Source: Anaerolineales bacterium
GTDB lineage: Bacteria; Chloroflexota; Anaerolineae; 4572-78; J111
Reading direction: 5' to 3'
NCBI GenBank assembly: GCA_015075405.1
Contig: JABTUK010000003.1
Coordinates: forward strand, 248,001-312,000
Length of the DNA: 64,000 nucleotides
A program made the translations under genes and the position numbers. This document shows positions 8,610 to 17,653 of the stretch, one piece after another. The notes under the pieces are model-generated. The model had not been told where the DNA came from and did not search any database. It saw only the letters and a list, made by a program, of their open reading frames with translations. The stretch's first letter is position 1. Each line of letters opens with the position of its first letter.

Positions 8610-9722
8610 TTAAGAGGATGTGGGCTGGCTCTTTTTTCGTGGCTGTAAAGGCCGCTTCCAGGTCGGCTCTAAATTGCTAAAACCGCTGCCCCAGATTTCT
8701 TCGGTGGGATTGACCACCACAAAAGCGTGCTCATCCACCCGATAAACCAAAACCTTCAAGTGGGCAATTTCGGCGGGGGCTACGGCGCACAGCAGCACGG
8801 ATCGGGCCTGGCCGGTATACATGCCTTTGCCGTCCAGCGCCGTAACGCCCCGGTTGAGGAAAGAAAGCAACTGCTGGCTGACCTCTTCGGGTTTGGCGGT
8901 TATGATAATTGCCAGGTGTTTCTGCCGGGATAGAAAGGGTAAATCCTCGGGCAAAACGTGGCTGGCAGCGCTGGCCAGGTTTTGGATCAGACTATTGGAC
9001 ATCGCCAGCACTTCGGATTGGGGCAGCACTTCCCCGGCGGCGGCCCGCAGCCCGGCGGTGAGAATGGCAATGAGAAAAATGCCGAGGAAGAAACAGGCCA
9101 CCCCTGCTACCGCTGCATGACCACTGATAAAACCAATACTGGCCCGACTAAAAAATCGCTCCAGCGAATCGGCGGGGGTAGGGTGCAGCATCAATTTGAC
9201 TACCCAGGCCAACCCCAAAATCAAGTAAATCCAGATGTAATTGCGCCGCAACCGCCGGCCCAGCGCCTCGAACTGGCTGATAGGAAATTCGGGCGTCAGC
9301 AAACTGTCGGCCAGACGGGTGGCCCATTCGGGGTGGGGGGCAAACGGCGGGGTCAGCATGGCGGCGAAAAAGTCGGTTTCCAGCAAGCGGACTCGCAGGG
9401 TCCACAGTTCGTAATAACGATAACGGCGCGATTCGATGACCAGAAAGAGCCAGACCAGCAAGAAGCTAATCAAGATGACCACATGCGAATTGCCAACCGA
9501 ACCAAAAGCAAAGGTCAGCACCGCGCCCGTAGTAACCACCGCCCAATTGGTAGTGCTGTCAAGGCGTAAGCGCCAAGTGTTGGAACGCTGCAGCTCGCCC
9601 CGGTAAAAATGGACCATGGCCGTATTAAATTCACCGGCCCTCATGCGGTAGCCCCGGTGGGTCCAGACGCTCTCCGGGCCATCGCTGGGTGGGGGATTGG
9701 CGGATGGGGTTGGTTCAGGCAT
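8610..9722 (-). CDS. DUF2270 membrane protein
   Basis: A 370-residue protein matching the DUF2270 family. The conserved core starts MRAGEFNTAMVHFYRGELQR near residue 27. Two close membrane segments follow at about 60-100, and then the family block ESRRYRYYELWTLRVRLLE. A second pair of hydrophobic segments lies at about 165-230, and a cytoplasmic alpha/beta tail with a YRVDEHAFVVVNP motif ends the protein. No function is established for the family. It starts 10 bases after the proB stop on the same strand, so the two may be co-transcribed, and it ends 59 bases before the LuxR regulator start. Confidence 0.85.
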   Translation of the reverse strand: MPEPTPSANPPPSDGPESVWTHRGYRMRAGEFNTAMVHFYRGELQRSNTWRLRLDSTTNWAVVTTGAVLTFAFGSVGNSHVVILISFLLVWLFLVIESRRYRYYELWTLRVRLLETDFFAAMLTPPFAPHPEWATRLADSLLTPEFPISQFEALGRRLRRNYIWIYLILGLAWVVKLMLHPTPADSLERFFSRASIGFISGHAAVAGVACFFLGIFLIAILTAGLRAAAGEVLPQSEVLAMSNSLIQNLASAASHVLPEDLPFLSRQKHLAIIITAKPEEVSQQLLSFLNRGVTALDGKGMYTGQARSVLLCAVAPAEIAHLKVLVYRVDEHAFVVVNPTEEIWGSGFSNLEPTWKRPLQPRKKSQPTSS

Positions 9723-9732
9723 GATAAATCAT

Positions 9733-10830
9733 TTAGACCAGCACCAAATTATCTCGATGGATAGCCGTGGGGCCGTATTCATAGCCCAGGATGTCGGCAA
9801 TTTGATGGGATTGTTTACCGCAAATGGCGCGCAGATTGGCGGCGCTGTAATTGGCAATGCCCCGGGCGATTTCCTGGTCGTGTCCATTCAACACGCGAAT
9901 AGTTGCGCCTCGTTCAAAACTGCCGCTGATTTCGGTGACGCCCACCGCCAGCAAACTCTTGCCCGCTTGAGTCAGGGCTATGGCGGCTCCCTCGTCAATT
10001 TTGATTGAACCCTGCGCCGCTTCGGCTAGAATCCAGCGTTTGCGGCTTTCAACTTGGCTCACCTGGGTGGGAAAGCGCGTCCCCAGGGCCTCGCCGCGTA
10101 TAATGCGCAGAATACTGTCAGGCTCATTGCCGGGCGCAATCACCACTTCGGTCCCGGAACGAGTCGCCAGCTCGGCCGCTTCGATTTTGGTAATCATGCC
10201 GCCGGTGCCAACGGAGGTGCTACTGCCGCCGGCAATCGCCCGCACTTTTTCATCAATGGCGACCACCTGTTGAATCAACTCGGCCCTGGCGTCGCGGCGC
10301 GGGTCGGCGGTGAAGAGACCCAATTGGTCGGTCAGAATGATGAGCAAATCGGCGTCAACCAGGTTGGCAACCAGCGCCGATAGTTTGTCGTTGTCGCCAA
10401 ACTTAATTTCATCTACGGCCACCACATCATTCTCGTTGATAATGGGAATCACTTGGCGTTGAAGTAACAGCAGCAGCGTATTGCGGGCATTGAGATAGCG
10501 GGTGCGATGAGCCAAATCGGCCCGAGTCAAGAGGGCCTGCGCGACGACCAGATTATACATTTCAAAAATTTGCTGGTACAACGCCAACAACCGGCCCTGG
10601 CCTACCGCTGCCAGCATCTGTTTATGGGGAATGTCTTTACGTTGAGCCGGTTTATCTACGCCCAGCAATTCTCGCCCGGCAAAGATGGCCCCGGAAGAAA
10701 CCAGGATTGGCTGATGTTCTTCTTGAATAAGGCAGGCAATCTGGCGGGCCAGGTCAATCAGCCGGGGACGGTGGATGCGTTCAGTCCCGGCGCGAAGCAC
10801 ATTCGTTCCAACTTTTATGACAATTCTCAT
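9733..10830 (-). CDS. proB: Glutamate 5-kinase (proline biosynthesis)
   Basis: A 365-residue cytoplasmic kinase that phosphorylates glutamate in the first step of proline synthesis. The start is placed at the ATG giving MRIVIKVGTNVL, because the strand-1 lysine of the amino-acid kinase fold must be near the N-terminus; an upstream extension to 10860 adds only hydrophobic filler. Conserved blocks visible are LVSSGAIFAGRELLG (the glutamate/ATP loop), INENDVVAVDEIKFGDNDKLSALVA near residue 140, and TGGMITKIEAAELATRSG. A C-terminal PUA domain (about 275-365) is present as in E. coli ProB. proA is not in this window. A 93-bp palindrome begins 17 bases upstream of the start codon. Confidence 0.95.
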   Translation of the reverse strand: MRIVIKVGTNVLRAGTERIHRPRLIDLARQIACLIQEEHQPILVSSGAIFAGRELLGVDKPAQRKDIPHKQMLAAVGQGRLLALYQQIFEMYNLVVAQALLTRADLAHRTRYLNARNTLLLLLQRQVIPIINENDVVAVDEIKFGDNDKLSALVANLVDADLLIILTDQLGLFTADPRRDARAELIQQVVAIDEKVRAIAGGSSTSVGTGGMITKIEAAELATRSGTEVVIAPGNEPDSILRIIRGEALGTRFPTQVSQVESRKRWILAEAAQGSIKIDEGAAIALTQAGKSLLAVGVTEISGSFERGATIRVLNGHDQEIARGIANYSAANLRAICGKQSHQIADILGYEYGPTAIHRDNLVLV

Positions 10831-10847
10831 GGCACTAGCAAGTAGTA

Positions 10848-10940
10848 TCAGTAGACCCAATTTCCGAGGAGTGAGGCACGCCCCCGTGCCGAACGGAGCC
10901 GCACGTGGGCGTGCTGGCTCCTCAAATTTGGATCTACTGA
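10848..10940. repeat. 93-bp palindromic repeat, copy 1
   Basis: The core is GAGGAGTGAGGCACGCCC ... GGGCGTGCTGGCTCCTC with a GCCGAACGGAGCC-type tip. It is flanked by complementary arms TCAGTAGACCCAA and TTGGATCTACTGA. Further copies are at 20431-20524 and 44890-44982. It lies just upstream of proB. Confidence 0.9.
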
Positions 10941-11115
10941 GTATCGAAGATAGAGGATAATGGGTAAAGGAAGAGAATAGAGGATTATGGATAGAGAATA
11001 GAAGATAGTAGATAGAGGATTGTGGATAGAAAATAGCAATTATTTTCTATCCACAATCCTCTATCTTCCATCTACTATCTTCCATCTACTATCTTCCATC
11101 TACTATCTTCTATCT
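10941..11115. repeat. Tandem heptamer tract forming a long hairpin (GATAGAG / CTATCTT units)
   Basis: Degenerate 7-bp units (GATAGAG, GATTGTG, GATAGAA) run from about 10950. They are then read back on the other strand as TATCTTC and CATCTAC units to 11113. The mirror point near 11040 has perfect arms around AATAGCAATTATTTTCTAT. It fills the gap between proB and the lipoprotein gene. Confidence 0.85.
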
Positions 11116-11122
11116 TCCATCC

Positions 11123-13084
11123 TCACCGTTCGCGCATCATCTGGCGGAGGTCGGTATAGGCCGGGCGGGGCGTCCGGTCGGGGTTAAGAATGGCGTACCA
11201 GCGCATCGGTTCGGCGGCGGGGTACCAGGGCACGGTGCTAAAGTCAAGATTGAACAAAAAAAGCGCCCGGACAAAAGGCCATTCCTGATGGGTTTTGGTA
11301 TAGGCCCGGCTCAGATACTCGGCCTGCTGCTCCGGCGTGACGCCGATGGTTTCGTGCTCATCCAAATCCCAACTGTTTTGCAGCACCCAACCGGCTTCGG
11401 TAATCCAAATGGGGGTGTCGCCATCAGCGTTTGCCTGCATCACCTGATATTGGTCTACCACCCGCGCTAACGAAAGACCCCATGGGTCGGTTTCATCAGG
11501 CGGCCGACCGTAGGCATAGGGGTGGCTGCCCAGCGCGTCGAAATAGCCTTTAGCGCCGGCATCATACATGCCCTGTAAAAACTTCAAGTCACCGTAAGCC
11601 GTCGCCGAACCTTCACCTGTGGTAGCCAACCCACCGCTAATTACCAGGGCTTCGGGGTCGGTGTTTTTGATGACGGTGTAGGCGATTTTAAGCATCTCGG
11701 TGTAGGCGGCCGGGTCGGGGGACTGATAGCCCCATTCGTAATCCAGATTAGGCTCATTCCAAATTTCATAAGCAGCCACCCGGTCTTTATAGCGCTCCGC
11801 CAGGGCGGTCATGAAATTCGCAAAGTCGTTTATATCGGTAGGAGGATGACTGAGGGCGCTGTCGGCGGGACGCGCCCAGGCGGGAACGCCATGCACCCGG
11901 AGTAAAATTTTTAACTGTTGGTCGCCATAAGCCTTGACAATATTATCGGGGTCAACCCATTGCAGATCACCTGGTTTTGGTTCAACGGTGCCCCAATTAA
12001 CATAGCCTTTGGCCCAATCAAAGCCCATATCGTTGACCAGGTAGGCCAGGCCCAAATCAGCCAGGTTGACGCCCGCAGCAAAGTTAGGGTTAGCCGGCAG
12101 TTTCAAAGCCGGGGCCGCTTGAACCACCTGTTCAGCAGCCGGCGGGGAAAAGGTGGCTTTGGGGTTAATCACCAGAAAATCATCCCAGGCCTCATCAATA
12201 GTCAACCGAATGGGCTGGCCTCCTTCAGCCTTGAGCGCGTAGAGTTCATGGTTGCCCGCTTGCCACGAGGTAAAGGTAAGCCATTGACCATCAGCCGACC
12301 AGTGGAGCGACCCCAACCAGGCCCCATTACGGCTGGGGCCACCCTGCGGATAAAGGAGTTGCACCGTATCTACTTTCGGGCCGATGATATAAATACCGGG
12401 CATATCCTCTTCATCCCAGCCAATAAAGGCCAGGCGTTGGCTATCGGGCGACCAGGCCGGGGATGTGCCCTTCAGCGGGCCGGGAGTGACCACCTGCTCA
12501 TCCGTTCCATCGGGCCGGACCCGGTAAATTTTCTCTACCCCGTTCCGCACGGCGGCAAATGCGATATATTTGCCATCCGGGGACCAGGCCGGCAGACGGT
12601 CCATTTCATTATTAAACGTAAGTTGAATGGCGGTATCACCTTCGAGATGCTGGACAAAGATTTCCGAATCGCCATCACGCTCAGATACAAAAGCAACGCT
12701 CTGACCGCTGGGCGACCAACTGGGGCTATAATCCCAGGCCGGATTATGGGTTAAATTACGGGGAGGGGCTGTTTCCTCAGTGGTAGGGACAGGCAGCAGC
12801 CAAATCTCGCTGTCGCCGGAGCGTTGGCTGGTGAAAGCCAACATGCGCCCATCCAGCGACCAAACCGGGTCCCAATCGGCGCTGGGGTGCCGGGTCAGGT
12901 TGACAATTTGCCCGGTGTGGTCCAGGGCAAAAATGTCGCCCGCCCCACTTCGATCAGAGGCAAAAGCGTAACTGAACTGAACAGTTTCTTCTTTAGGATA
13001 ACAAGCCGACAGACCGAAAAGCCCCACCCCGACAACGACGATGAAAACTCCGGCCAGTGCCAAGCTTACACGTTTCTTTAGCAT
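11123..13084 (-). CDS. Lipoprotein: TolB-type beta-propeller plus clan GH-A glycoside hydrolase
   Basis: About 653 residues from ATG at 13084. An upstream reading to 13147 is possible, but this start places a proper signal peptide at the N-terminus: KKR, a hydrophobic core, then the lipobox LSAC at about 25-28, predicting a lipid-anchored extracytoplasmic protein. Residues about 40-300 are PD40/WD40-like blades with recurrent WSPDGKYIAF and AFTSQRSGDSEI motifs, as in TolB. The C-terminal half is a TIM-barrel hydrolase. AYEIWNEPNLD supplies the acid/base glutamate near 450 and IWITEAGW the nucleophile near 555, typical of clan GH-A (GH39/GH5-like). The propeller repeatedly names event-type motifs only; the polysaccharide target is unknown. 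Confidence 0.85.
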   Translation of the reverse strand: MLKKRVSLALAGVFIVVVGVGLFGLSACYPKEETVQFSYAFASDRSGAGDIFALDHTGQIVNLTRHPSADWDPVWSLDGRMLAFTSQRSGDSEIWLLPVPTTEETAPPRNLTHNPAWDYSPSWSPSGQSVAFVSERDGDSEIFVQHLEGDTAIQLTFNNEMDRLPAWSPDGKYIAFAAVRNGVEKIYRVRPDGTDEQVVTPGPLKGTSPAWSPDSQRLAFIGWDEEDMPGIYIIGPKVDTVQLLYPQGGPSRNGAWLGSLHWSADGQWLTFTSWQAGNHELYALKAEGGQPIRLTIDEAWDDFLVINPKATFSPPAAEQVVQAAPALKLPANPNFAAGVNLADLGLAYLVNDMGFDWAKGYVNWGTVEPKPGDLQWVDPDNIVKAYGDQQLKILLRVHGVPAWARPADSALSHPPTDINDFANFMTALAERYKDRVAAYEIWNEPNLDYEWGYQSPDPAAYTEMLKIAYTVIKNTDPEALVISGGLATTGEGSATAYGDLKFLQGMYDAGAKGYFDALGSHPYAYGRPPDETDPWGLSLARVVDQYQVMQANADGDTPIWITEAGWVLQNSWDLDEHETIGVTPEQQAEYLSRAYTKTHQEWPFVRALFLFNLDFSTVPWYPAAEPMRWYAILNPDRTPRPAYTDLRQMMRER

Positions 13085-13173
13085 ACCTGATTTTAGTATA
13101 GCACTAGTGACTAAGCCGGGCAACAAAAGCTTAATAAAACATCGCAAGCTTATACCTTAAGGGAGATGACTTT

Positions 13174-13266
13174 AGTGACTATCGGGCAAATTTGTCTTGC
13201 CCGATAGGGCAAAATTTTGCCTTACTTTTCAATAATTCCCGGCTTATAAATAAGTGACTATCGGGC
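13174..13266. promoter_or_regulatory. Direct and inverted repeats upstream of a small membrane protein gene
   Basis: The 14-mer AGTGACTATCGGGC occurs at 13174-13187 and again at 13253-13266. The first copy overlaps an inverted repeat TATCGGGCAA ... TTGCCCGATA, followed by the palindrome GGCAAAATTTTGCC. The tract lies between two divergently read genes (lipoprotein at 13084, small protein at 13357) and could hold operator sites. No binding protein is known. Confidence 0.4.
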
Positions 13267-13356
13267 GATAGATAAATGACTTTTGGGACTGTTCAACCAG
13301 AGTGTTTTATTGTATCCTTGAAATGTATCAGATGGAGTGAGATTAAGGAGACCACT

Positions 13357-13509
13357 ATGACCGAACTGGCTATCATCATCTTGACGATGGCTCTCCTGTT
13401 AGGGACTGTAATTGTAGAGGAATTACGGTTGCAGGCTGATAATTCAGAAAGAAATCTCACCCCAAACTGGCTCGGTAAACTTTCCAATAGACGCTCGCCC
13501 GAAAACTAA
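13357..13509 (+). CDS. Small single-pass membrane protein (50 residues)
   Basis: The start ATG at 13357 has an AAGGAG ribosome-binding site at 13345-13350, which favours it over any upstream start. The product begins MTELAIIILTMALLLGTVIV, a single hydrophobic helix of about 18 residues. A short charged tail with a W and several R/K/N residues follows. No family is recognised. A clear rho-independent terminator lies 126 bases beyond the stop, and repeated operator-like sequences lie upstream. It may therefore be a small regulated membrane protein rather than a random frame. Confidence 0.5.
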   Translation: MTELAIIILTMALLLGTVIVEELRLQADNSERNLTPNWLGKLSNRRSPEN

Positions 13510-13634
13510 CTTCAACCACGTCATCATTAATCAATCAGAACTAGTTATCCTTATACTTCTATAACTTATCTCAACTTGTCTCCTCCCTTCAATCTGAATA
13601 CCGACCAGATTGGGCGCCTGGAAGGCTATAAAAT

Positions 13635-13668
13635 AAAGAACCGGCTTGTAAGCCGGTTCTTTATTTTT
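13635..13668 (+). terminator. Rho-independent terminator
   Basis: A perfect 12-bp stem AAAGAACCGGCT / AGCCGGTTCTTT with a TGTA loop, followed by a T-rich tail. It supports real transcription of the 50-residue membrane protein gene upstream. Confidence 0.85.
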
Positions 13669-13730
13669 TGCTGCTTTGCATTTTTGGGAAAGGCAGTGTA
13701 AAAATAGTGAAGTGGGACCCAACGCATTTC

Positions 13731-13800
13731 AAAATTTCCGTAGCTGACGCATCCCCATGTGTCAGCGGACGGTTTAGGGATGCCGTCCTACGGAAATTTT
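13731..13800. repeat. 70-bp inverted repeat element
   Basis: The outer arms AAAATTTCCGTAG (13731-13743) and CTACGGAAATTTT (13788-13800) are exact complements. An inner stem CTGACG ... TGTCAG is also visible. Heptamer-like units AAGGTCGC and CGGCGGT follow at 13810-13870, up to the next gene's ribosome-binding site. Confidence 0.8.
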
Positions 13801-13888
13801 AGTAGCAAGGTCGCAAGGTCGCAGGCTCGGCATAATTTTCGGCGGTCGGCGGTCAATCGTCGGTGGTCGCATTTACGGAGGAGGCTCG

Positions 13889-14962
13889 GTGAACCAGGAG
13901 AAATCAGTTTATACAATTGCCGTTATTCCCGGTGATGGGATTGGCCCGGAGATTATTTCCGCAGCCTGCGCGGTGTTGCAGCAGGTGGCGAGTATTGATA
14001 ATTTTACCCTTAATTTTATATCCTATGAAGCGGGCGCCGGCGCCTACCAAAAGTACGGAAATGCGCTGCCCGCCGAAAGTCTGGATGGCTGCCGCCAGGC
14101 TGATGCTATCTTTAAAGGGCCAACAGGTTTGCCGGAGGTGCGCCTGCCCGATGGGACCGAAGCCGGGGTGCTGGGCGGACGCTTACGCAACGGGTTGGAT
14201 TTGTATGTCAATTTGCGGCCCATCAAACTTTACCCGAATGTGCCGTCGGCCTTGGCCAATCGCCAGCCGGGCGAAATTGACTGGGTGATGGTCCGCGAGA
14301 ACACAGAAGGGCTTTACGCCAGCCGGGGGAATGGCGTTGTGGCTACCTCCGGCCAGGCAGCCACCGATACCTTGATGATTACCCGGCTTGGCACAGAGCG
14401 AATTGTCCGTTATGCCTTTGAGGAGGCGCGGCGGCGTAATCACAAAAAACGAGTGACTTGCGTGGACAAAAGCAATGTGTTACGCTCGTTTGCCTTCTTT
14501 CGCCAAATCTTTAAAGAAATCGCCCAAAATTATCCCGATGTTGAGGCGGAGACGATGTATGTTGATGCTGCGGCCCAAGCTTTGGTGTTGGAGCCGGATC
14601 GCTTTGATGTGCTGGTCACCGAAAACCTCTTTGGCGACATTCTGAGTGATTTAGGGGGGGCGACTGTCGGCGGGATTGGCGTGTGCGCCGGGGCCAATAT
14701 TGGCGATCACTACGCCTATTTTGAGCCGATTCACGGTTCAGCGCCGCGCCTGGCCGGTACTGGGCGGGCCAACCCTCTGGCTGCTATTTTGGCCGGCGGG
14801 TTGATGCTGAACTATTTGGGCCGGCGCGACTCGGCGGCAAAAATTGAGCAGGCGATTGAGCAAGCTTTCCGCCAAAAAACCATCATTTTAAAGCCCGACG
14901 GCTCTGCCGAAACGGGCACCCAGGTGGTGGCAGAAGCAATTATCAAGCAGCTTTCAGCGTAG
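13889..14962 (+). CDS. Isopropylmalate / isocitrate / tartrate dehydrogenase family
   Basis: A 357-residue decarboxylating beta-hydroxyacid dehydrogenase. GTG at 13889 is preceded by a GGAGGAGG-type ribosome-binding site and gives the expected N-terminal strand YTIAVIPGDGIGPEI. Substrate and metal residues are visible: LRPIKLYP, WVMVRENTEGLYASRG, CVDKSNVLR (catalytic lysine) near residue 195, DVLVTENLFGDILSDL (metal aspartates) near 245, and the adenine-binding EPIHGSAPRLAGTGRANP near 285. The NAD-type residues after HGSAP and the absence of leu genes nearby leave the substrate open among 3-isopropylmalate, tartrate/malate and homoisocitrate. A phosphatase gene follows 9 bases later. Confidence 0.85.
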   Translation: MNQEKSVYTIAVIPGDGIGPEIISAACAVLQQVASIDNFTLNFISYEAGAGAYQKYGNALPAESLDGCRQADAIFKGPTGLPEVRLPDGTEAGVLGGRLRNGLDLYVNLRPIKLYPNVPSALANRQPGEIDWVMVRENTEGLYASRGNGVVATSGQAATDTLMITRLGTERIVRYAFEEARRRNHKKRVTCVDKSNVLRSFAFFRQIFKEIAQNYPDVEAETMYVDAAAQALVLEPDRFDVLVTENLFGDILSDLGGATVGGIGVCAGANIGDHYAYFEPIHGSAPRLAGTGRANPLAAILAGGLMLNYLGRRDSAAKIEQAIEQAFRQKTIILKPDGSAETGTQVVAEAIIKQLSA

Positions 14963-14971
14963 GAGAAGTTC

Positions 14972-15451
14972 ATGATTAAAGTTTTGTTTGTCTGCATGGG
15001 CAATATCTGCCGTTCGCCGATGGCCGAGGCAGTGTTTAAAGATTTGGTGGCTCGCGCAGGCTTGGCCGACCAATTTGAGATTGACTCGGTGGGGACGGAG
15101 GCCTATCACGTGGGGGAGCCGGCCCACAGGGGCACCCGGCGCATTCTGGCCGAACACGATATTCCTTGCGACAGCATCTCCCGCCAGGTAACGCGAACCG
15201 ATTTGACCCAGGCTGATTACATTATTGTAATGGATCGCTACAATGCCTCGGATATACAAAGGGTCATGCCCAAAGGCTCACTGGAGGGTCGTTTGAGTTT
15301 GTTACTCAGCTTTGCTAATGGCCGGCATAGCGGCAGCAGCCTGGATGTGCCTGATCCCTACTATACCGGCAACTTTGAAGAAGTCTACCGGCTGGTTCAA
15401 GCTGGATGTCAGGGTTTGTTGGCCCATATCCGCCAGGAGCGAGGAATTTAG
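14972..15451 (+). CDS. Low-molecular-weight protein-tyrosine phosphatase
   Basis: A 159-residue cytoplasmic phosphatase. The P-loop C-x5-R appears as VCMGNICRSPMAEAVF at residues 7-22, with nucleophile Cys8 and Arg14. The general-acid loop is the DPYYTG segment near residue 128, inside VPDPYYTGNFEEVYRLV. Targets could be tyrosine kinases of polysaccharide export or arginine phosphates; neither partner is in the window. It starts 9 bases after the dehydrogenase gene. An AAGGAAC-type hairpin terminator begins at its stop codon. Confidence 0.92.
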   Translation: MIKVLFVCMGNICRSPMAEAVFKDLVARAGLADQFEIDSVGTEAYHVGEPAHRGTRRILAEHDIPCDSISRQVTRTDLTQADYIIVMDRYNASDIQRVMPKGSLEGRLSLLLSFANGRHSGSSLDVPDPYYTGNFEEVYRLVQAGCQGLLAHIRQERGI

Positions 15452-15495
15452 GAACTGAAGGAACTTATCCTTCGAATTCCTTCAGTTCCCTTTTT
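15451..15495 (+). terminator. Hairpin terminator overlapping the phosphatase stop
   Basis: The arm GGAACTGAAGGAA (15451-15463) pairs with TTCCTTCAGTTCC (15477-15489), followed by CTTTTT. It is also built of heptamer-like GAACTGA/AGGAACT units. Confidence 0.75.
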
Positions 15496-15501
15496 ACAGC
15501 G

Positions 15502-16377
15502 ATGATTCTCCCAGACGCGCTTATTTCAACGATAACATCTCAATTGGGGCCGGTGGCAGCAGCAACCCCGGTGGGGGGCGGCGATATTAGCCAGGCGGCG
15601 CGGCTGCAACTGGCGAGCGGAACACAGGTTGTGGTCAAATGGCGTTCCGGGTTGCTGCCCGGCCTGTTTACCGCCGAGCGGGCCGGGTTGGCACTGCTGC
15701 ACTCGGCGGGGGCGCTGCGCGTGCCGGCGATATTGGCCCAGGCCGAGGCAACCGCCTTTTGCCCGGCCTTTATCGTCCTGGAATGGCTTGAACCCGGCTC
15801 AAAATCGGCGGCCAGCGCTGCTGCTCTAGGGACGGGCCTGGCCGCGCAGCATCACGTCCTCGGTGCTGTTTTTGGCCTGGATCATGATAATTTTATCGGG
15901 GCGAACCCGCAGCCCAACCGCCAGATGGATAACTGGGTTGACTTTTTTCGGGAGCAGCGGTTGGGTTTTCAAATGGCGTTGGCCGGTCGAAACGGGTTTT
16001 TACCGGCCTCCCGCGCCCGCCGTCTGGAGTCGCTGCTGAAGCGCCTGGCCGACTGGCTGCCGCCTCAACCCGCCGCGTCCCTCCTCCATGGTGATTTGTG
16101 GGGCGGCAATTGGCTGACTACCGCTTCCGGCCAACCCACCCTGATTGACCCGGCCGTTTACTACGGCCACCGCGAAGCCGACCTGGCCTTTACCGAGCTC
16201 TTCGGCGGCTTTCCGGCGGCTTTCTATGCTGCTTATAAGTCCGCCTGGCCGTTGGACCCCGGCTACGAGGAACGTAAAGACCTCTACAACCTCTATCACT
16301 TGCTCAACCACCTTAACCTCTTTGGCGAGGGTTACGGCGGCAGCGTGGACTCGATTTTGCGGCGGTATACAGGCTAA
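15502..16377 (+). CDS. Fructosamine kinase family protein
   Basis: A 291-residue kinase of the fructosamine-3-kinase family, which phosphorylates ketoamines on glycated proteins and so starts deglycation. ATG at 15502 is chosen because the fold begins there (LPDALISTITSQLG); longer readings overlap the terminator and the preceding gene. GGGDISQAARLQLASG is the glycine-rich ATP loop, and VVVKWR carries the ATP-binding lysine near residue 49. The catalytic loop is SLLHGDLWGGNWL near 195, with D as base and N for magnesium, followed by LIDPAVYYGHREADLAF. Membership is clear; the physiological substrate is not visible. Confidence 0.9.
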   Translation: MILPDALISTITSQLGPVAAATPVGGGDISQAARLQLASGTQVVVKWRSGLLPGLFTAERAGLALLHSAGALRVPAILAQAEATAFCPAFIVLEWLEPGSKSAASAAALGTGLAAQHHVLGAVFGLDHDNFIGANPQPNRQMDNWVDFFREQRLGFQMALAGRNGFLPASRARRLESLLKRLADWLPPQPAASLLHGDLWGGNWLTTASGQPTLIDPAVYYGHREADLAFTELFGGFPAAFYAAYKSAWPLDPGYEERKDLYNLYHLLNHLNLFGEGYGGSVDSILRRYTG

Positions 16378-16456
16378 CGTCTCGGTTTTTATTCCCTCGA
16401 TACCTCTCTTGTGGTATACTCAACCCAGTTAGTATTTTTGATTGAAGAGGTGAAGC

Positions 16457-17638
16457 GTGTTAACTCAACTAACCGTCCGAGGTTTCAAGTCGCTTCAAAA
16501 TGTGGAAAATCTGGAATTAGGAATGGTTAATGTTTTTATTGGCGCGAATGGGAGTGGCAAAAGTAATTTGCTTGAGGCGATTGGTTTATTAAGTGCTGCT
16601 ACCAGTAATCAGTTAGATGATCAAGCGTTATTACGTCGCGGTGTTCGGCCTAGCACATTGTCTCTTTATCAATCTTCATTCAAAGAAACTCAAATTCTCA
16701 AGCATATTAATATCTATACAGTGTGGGGACTATTTGGAGGAGATACAGTTGAATATCAAGTCGAATTTGATACTACTATAAGTACTCGATGGCAAAATTG
16801 GGCATACAAGCAAAAATTTAAACGTAACAATGAAGAGGGAAGTATTATTCGTGATGTGCATCAGGATGGACCTCGCTCAATTATTAAGAACCCTGATTTC
16901 TTGGATGAGTTAGAAGAAGATTGGCAAGAGATTTTGTCAGATTACGCAATTTTCTCTCCTAATACTTCAACTCTGCGAGGCACAACACCCGACATTACAC
17001 AACGACAGCCAGTTGGCTTAGCAGGTGGACAGCTTGCCGAAGCAGTAGGCGAATTATTAGATGGGAAACGGGATGCTTTCGGCGCACTTGGATTGGATGA
17101 GTTGTTTGAGTTGTTAGATTGGGTAGACGGGATAGCGGTTGTATCTCCATCTCGTGAACTGGTTTCTGCCAGTGTGCCTACCCTACGTAACATCATCCGT
17201 TTTACAGATCGTTGGATGGATAAAGATAGCAATCAGCTATCAGCTTACGACGCCAGCGAAGGAGCCTTATACGTATTATTTGCCCTGGTGTTAGCTTTAC
17301 ATCCTAAGTCCCCTCGGTTGTTTGCAATTGATAATCTTGACCAGGCGATGCACCCCCGCCTGGCGCGGGCTACGGCTCGAATCTTTTGCCAACAGATGCT
17401 AAAAGCCAATCCTACCCGCCAAGCCCTTCTGACGACTCATAACCCGTTGGTTTTAGATGGTCTGGATTTACGTGATGACCGTATCCGCCTCTTTGCTGTT
17501 GAGCGTAATTCGTATGGAGCAACCCAAGTTTATCGAGTGCAGGTTTCAGATGAGGTTTTGCAAGCTACTCAAGCAGGATTGACGTTATCTAACCTTTGGT
17601 TAATGGGCCGGCTCGGCGGTGTGCCTGATTTATTCTGA
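16457..17638 (+). CDS. AAA ATPase (SMC/RecF-like, AAA_15/21 type), first gene of an ATPase-TOPRIM pair
   Basis: A 393-residue ATPase starting at GTG 16457. The N-terminus LTVRGFKSLQNVENLELG is the typical strand-loop-strand of OLD/RecF-like ATPases. Walker A is GANGSGKS (29-36), and an ABC-like signature lies in the YDASEGALYVLFALVLAL stretch. Walker B is LFAIDNLDQAMHP near residue 290, followed by the LTTHNPLVLDGL switch histidine. Walker B normally continues D-E; here it is D-N, so the usual catalytic glutamate is replaced. The gene is visibly more AT-rich than its neighbours, suggesting transfer. The TOPRIM-like gene follows after 15 bases. The pair resembles ATPase plus DUF4276/TOPRIM defence modules in layout; activity is unproven. 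Confidence 0.8.
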   Translation: MLTQLTVRGFKSLQNVENLELGMVNVFIGANGSGKSNLLEAIGLLSAATSNQLDDQALLRRGVRPSTLSLYQSSFKETQILKHINIYTVWGLFGGDTVEYQVEFDTTISTRWQNWAYKQKFKRNNEEGSIIRDVHQDGPRSIIKNPDFLDELEEDWQEILSDYAIFSPNTSTLRGTTPDITQRQPVGLAGGQLAEAVGELLDGKRDAFGALGLDELFELLDWVDGIAVVSPSRELVSASVPTLRNIIRFTDRWMDKDSNQLSAYDASEGALYVLFALVLALHPKSPRLFAIDNLDQAMHPRLARATARIFCQQMLKANPTRQALLTTHNPLVLDGLDLRDDRIRLFAVERNSYGATQVYRVQVSDEVLQATQAGLTLSNLWLMGRLGGVPDLF

Positions 17639-17653
17639 ACTTGAGGATTACAC

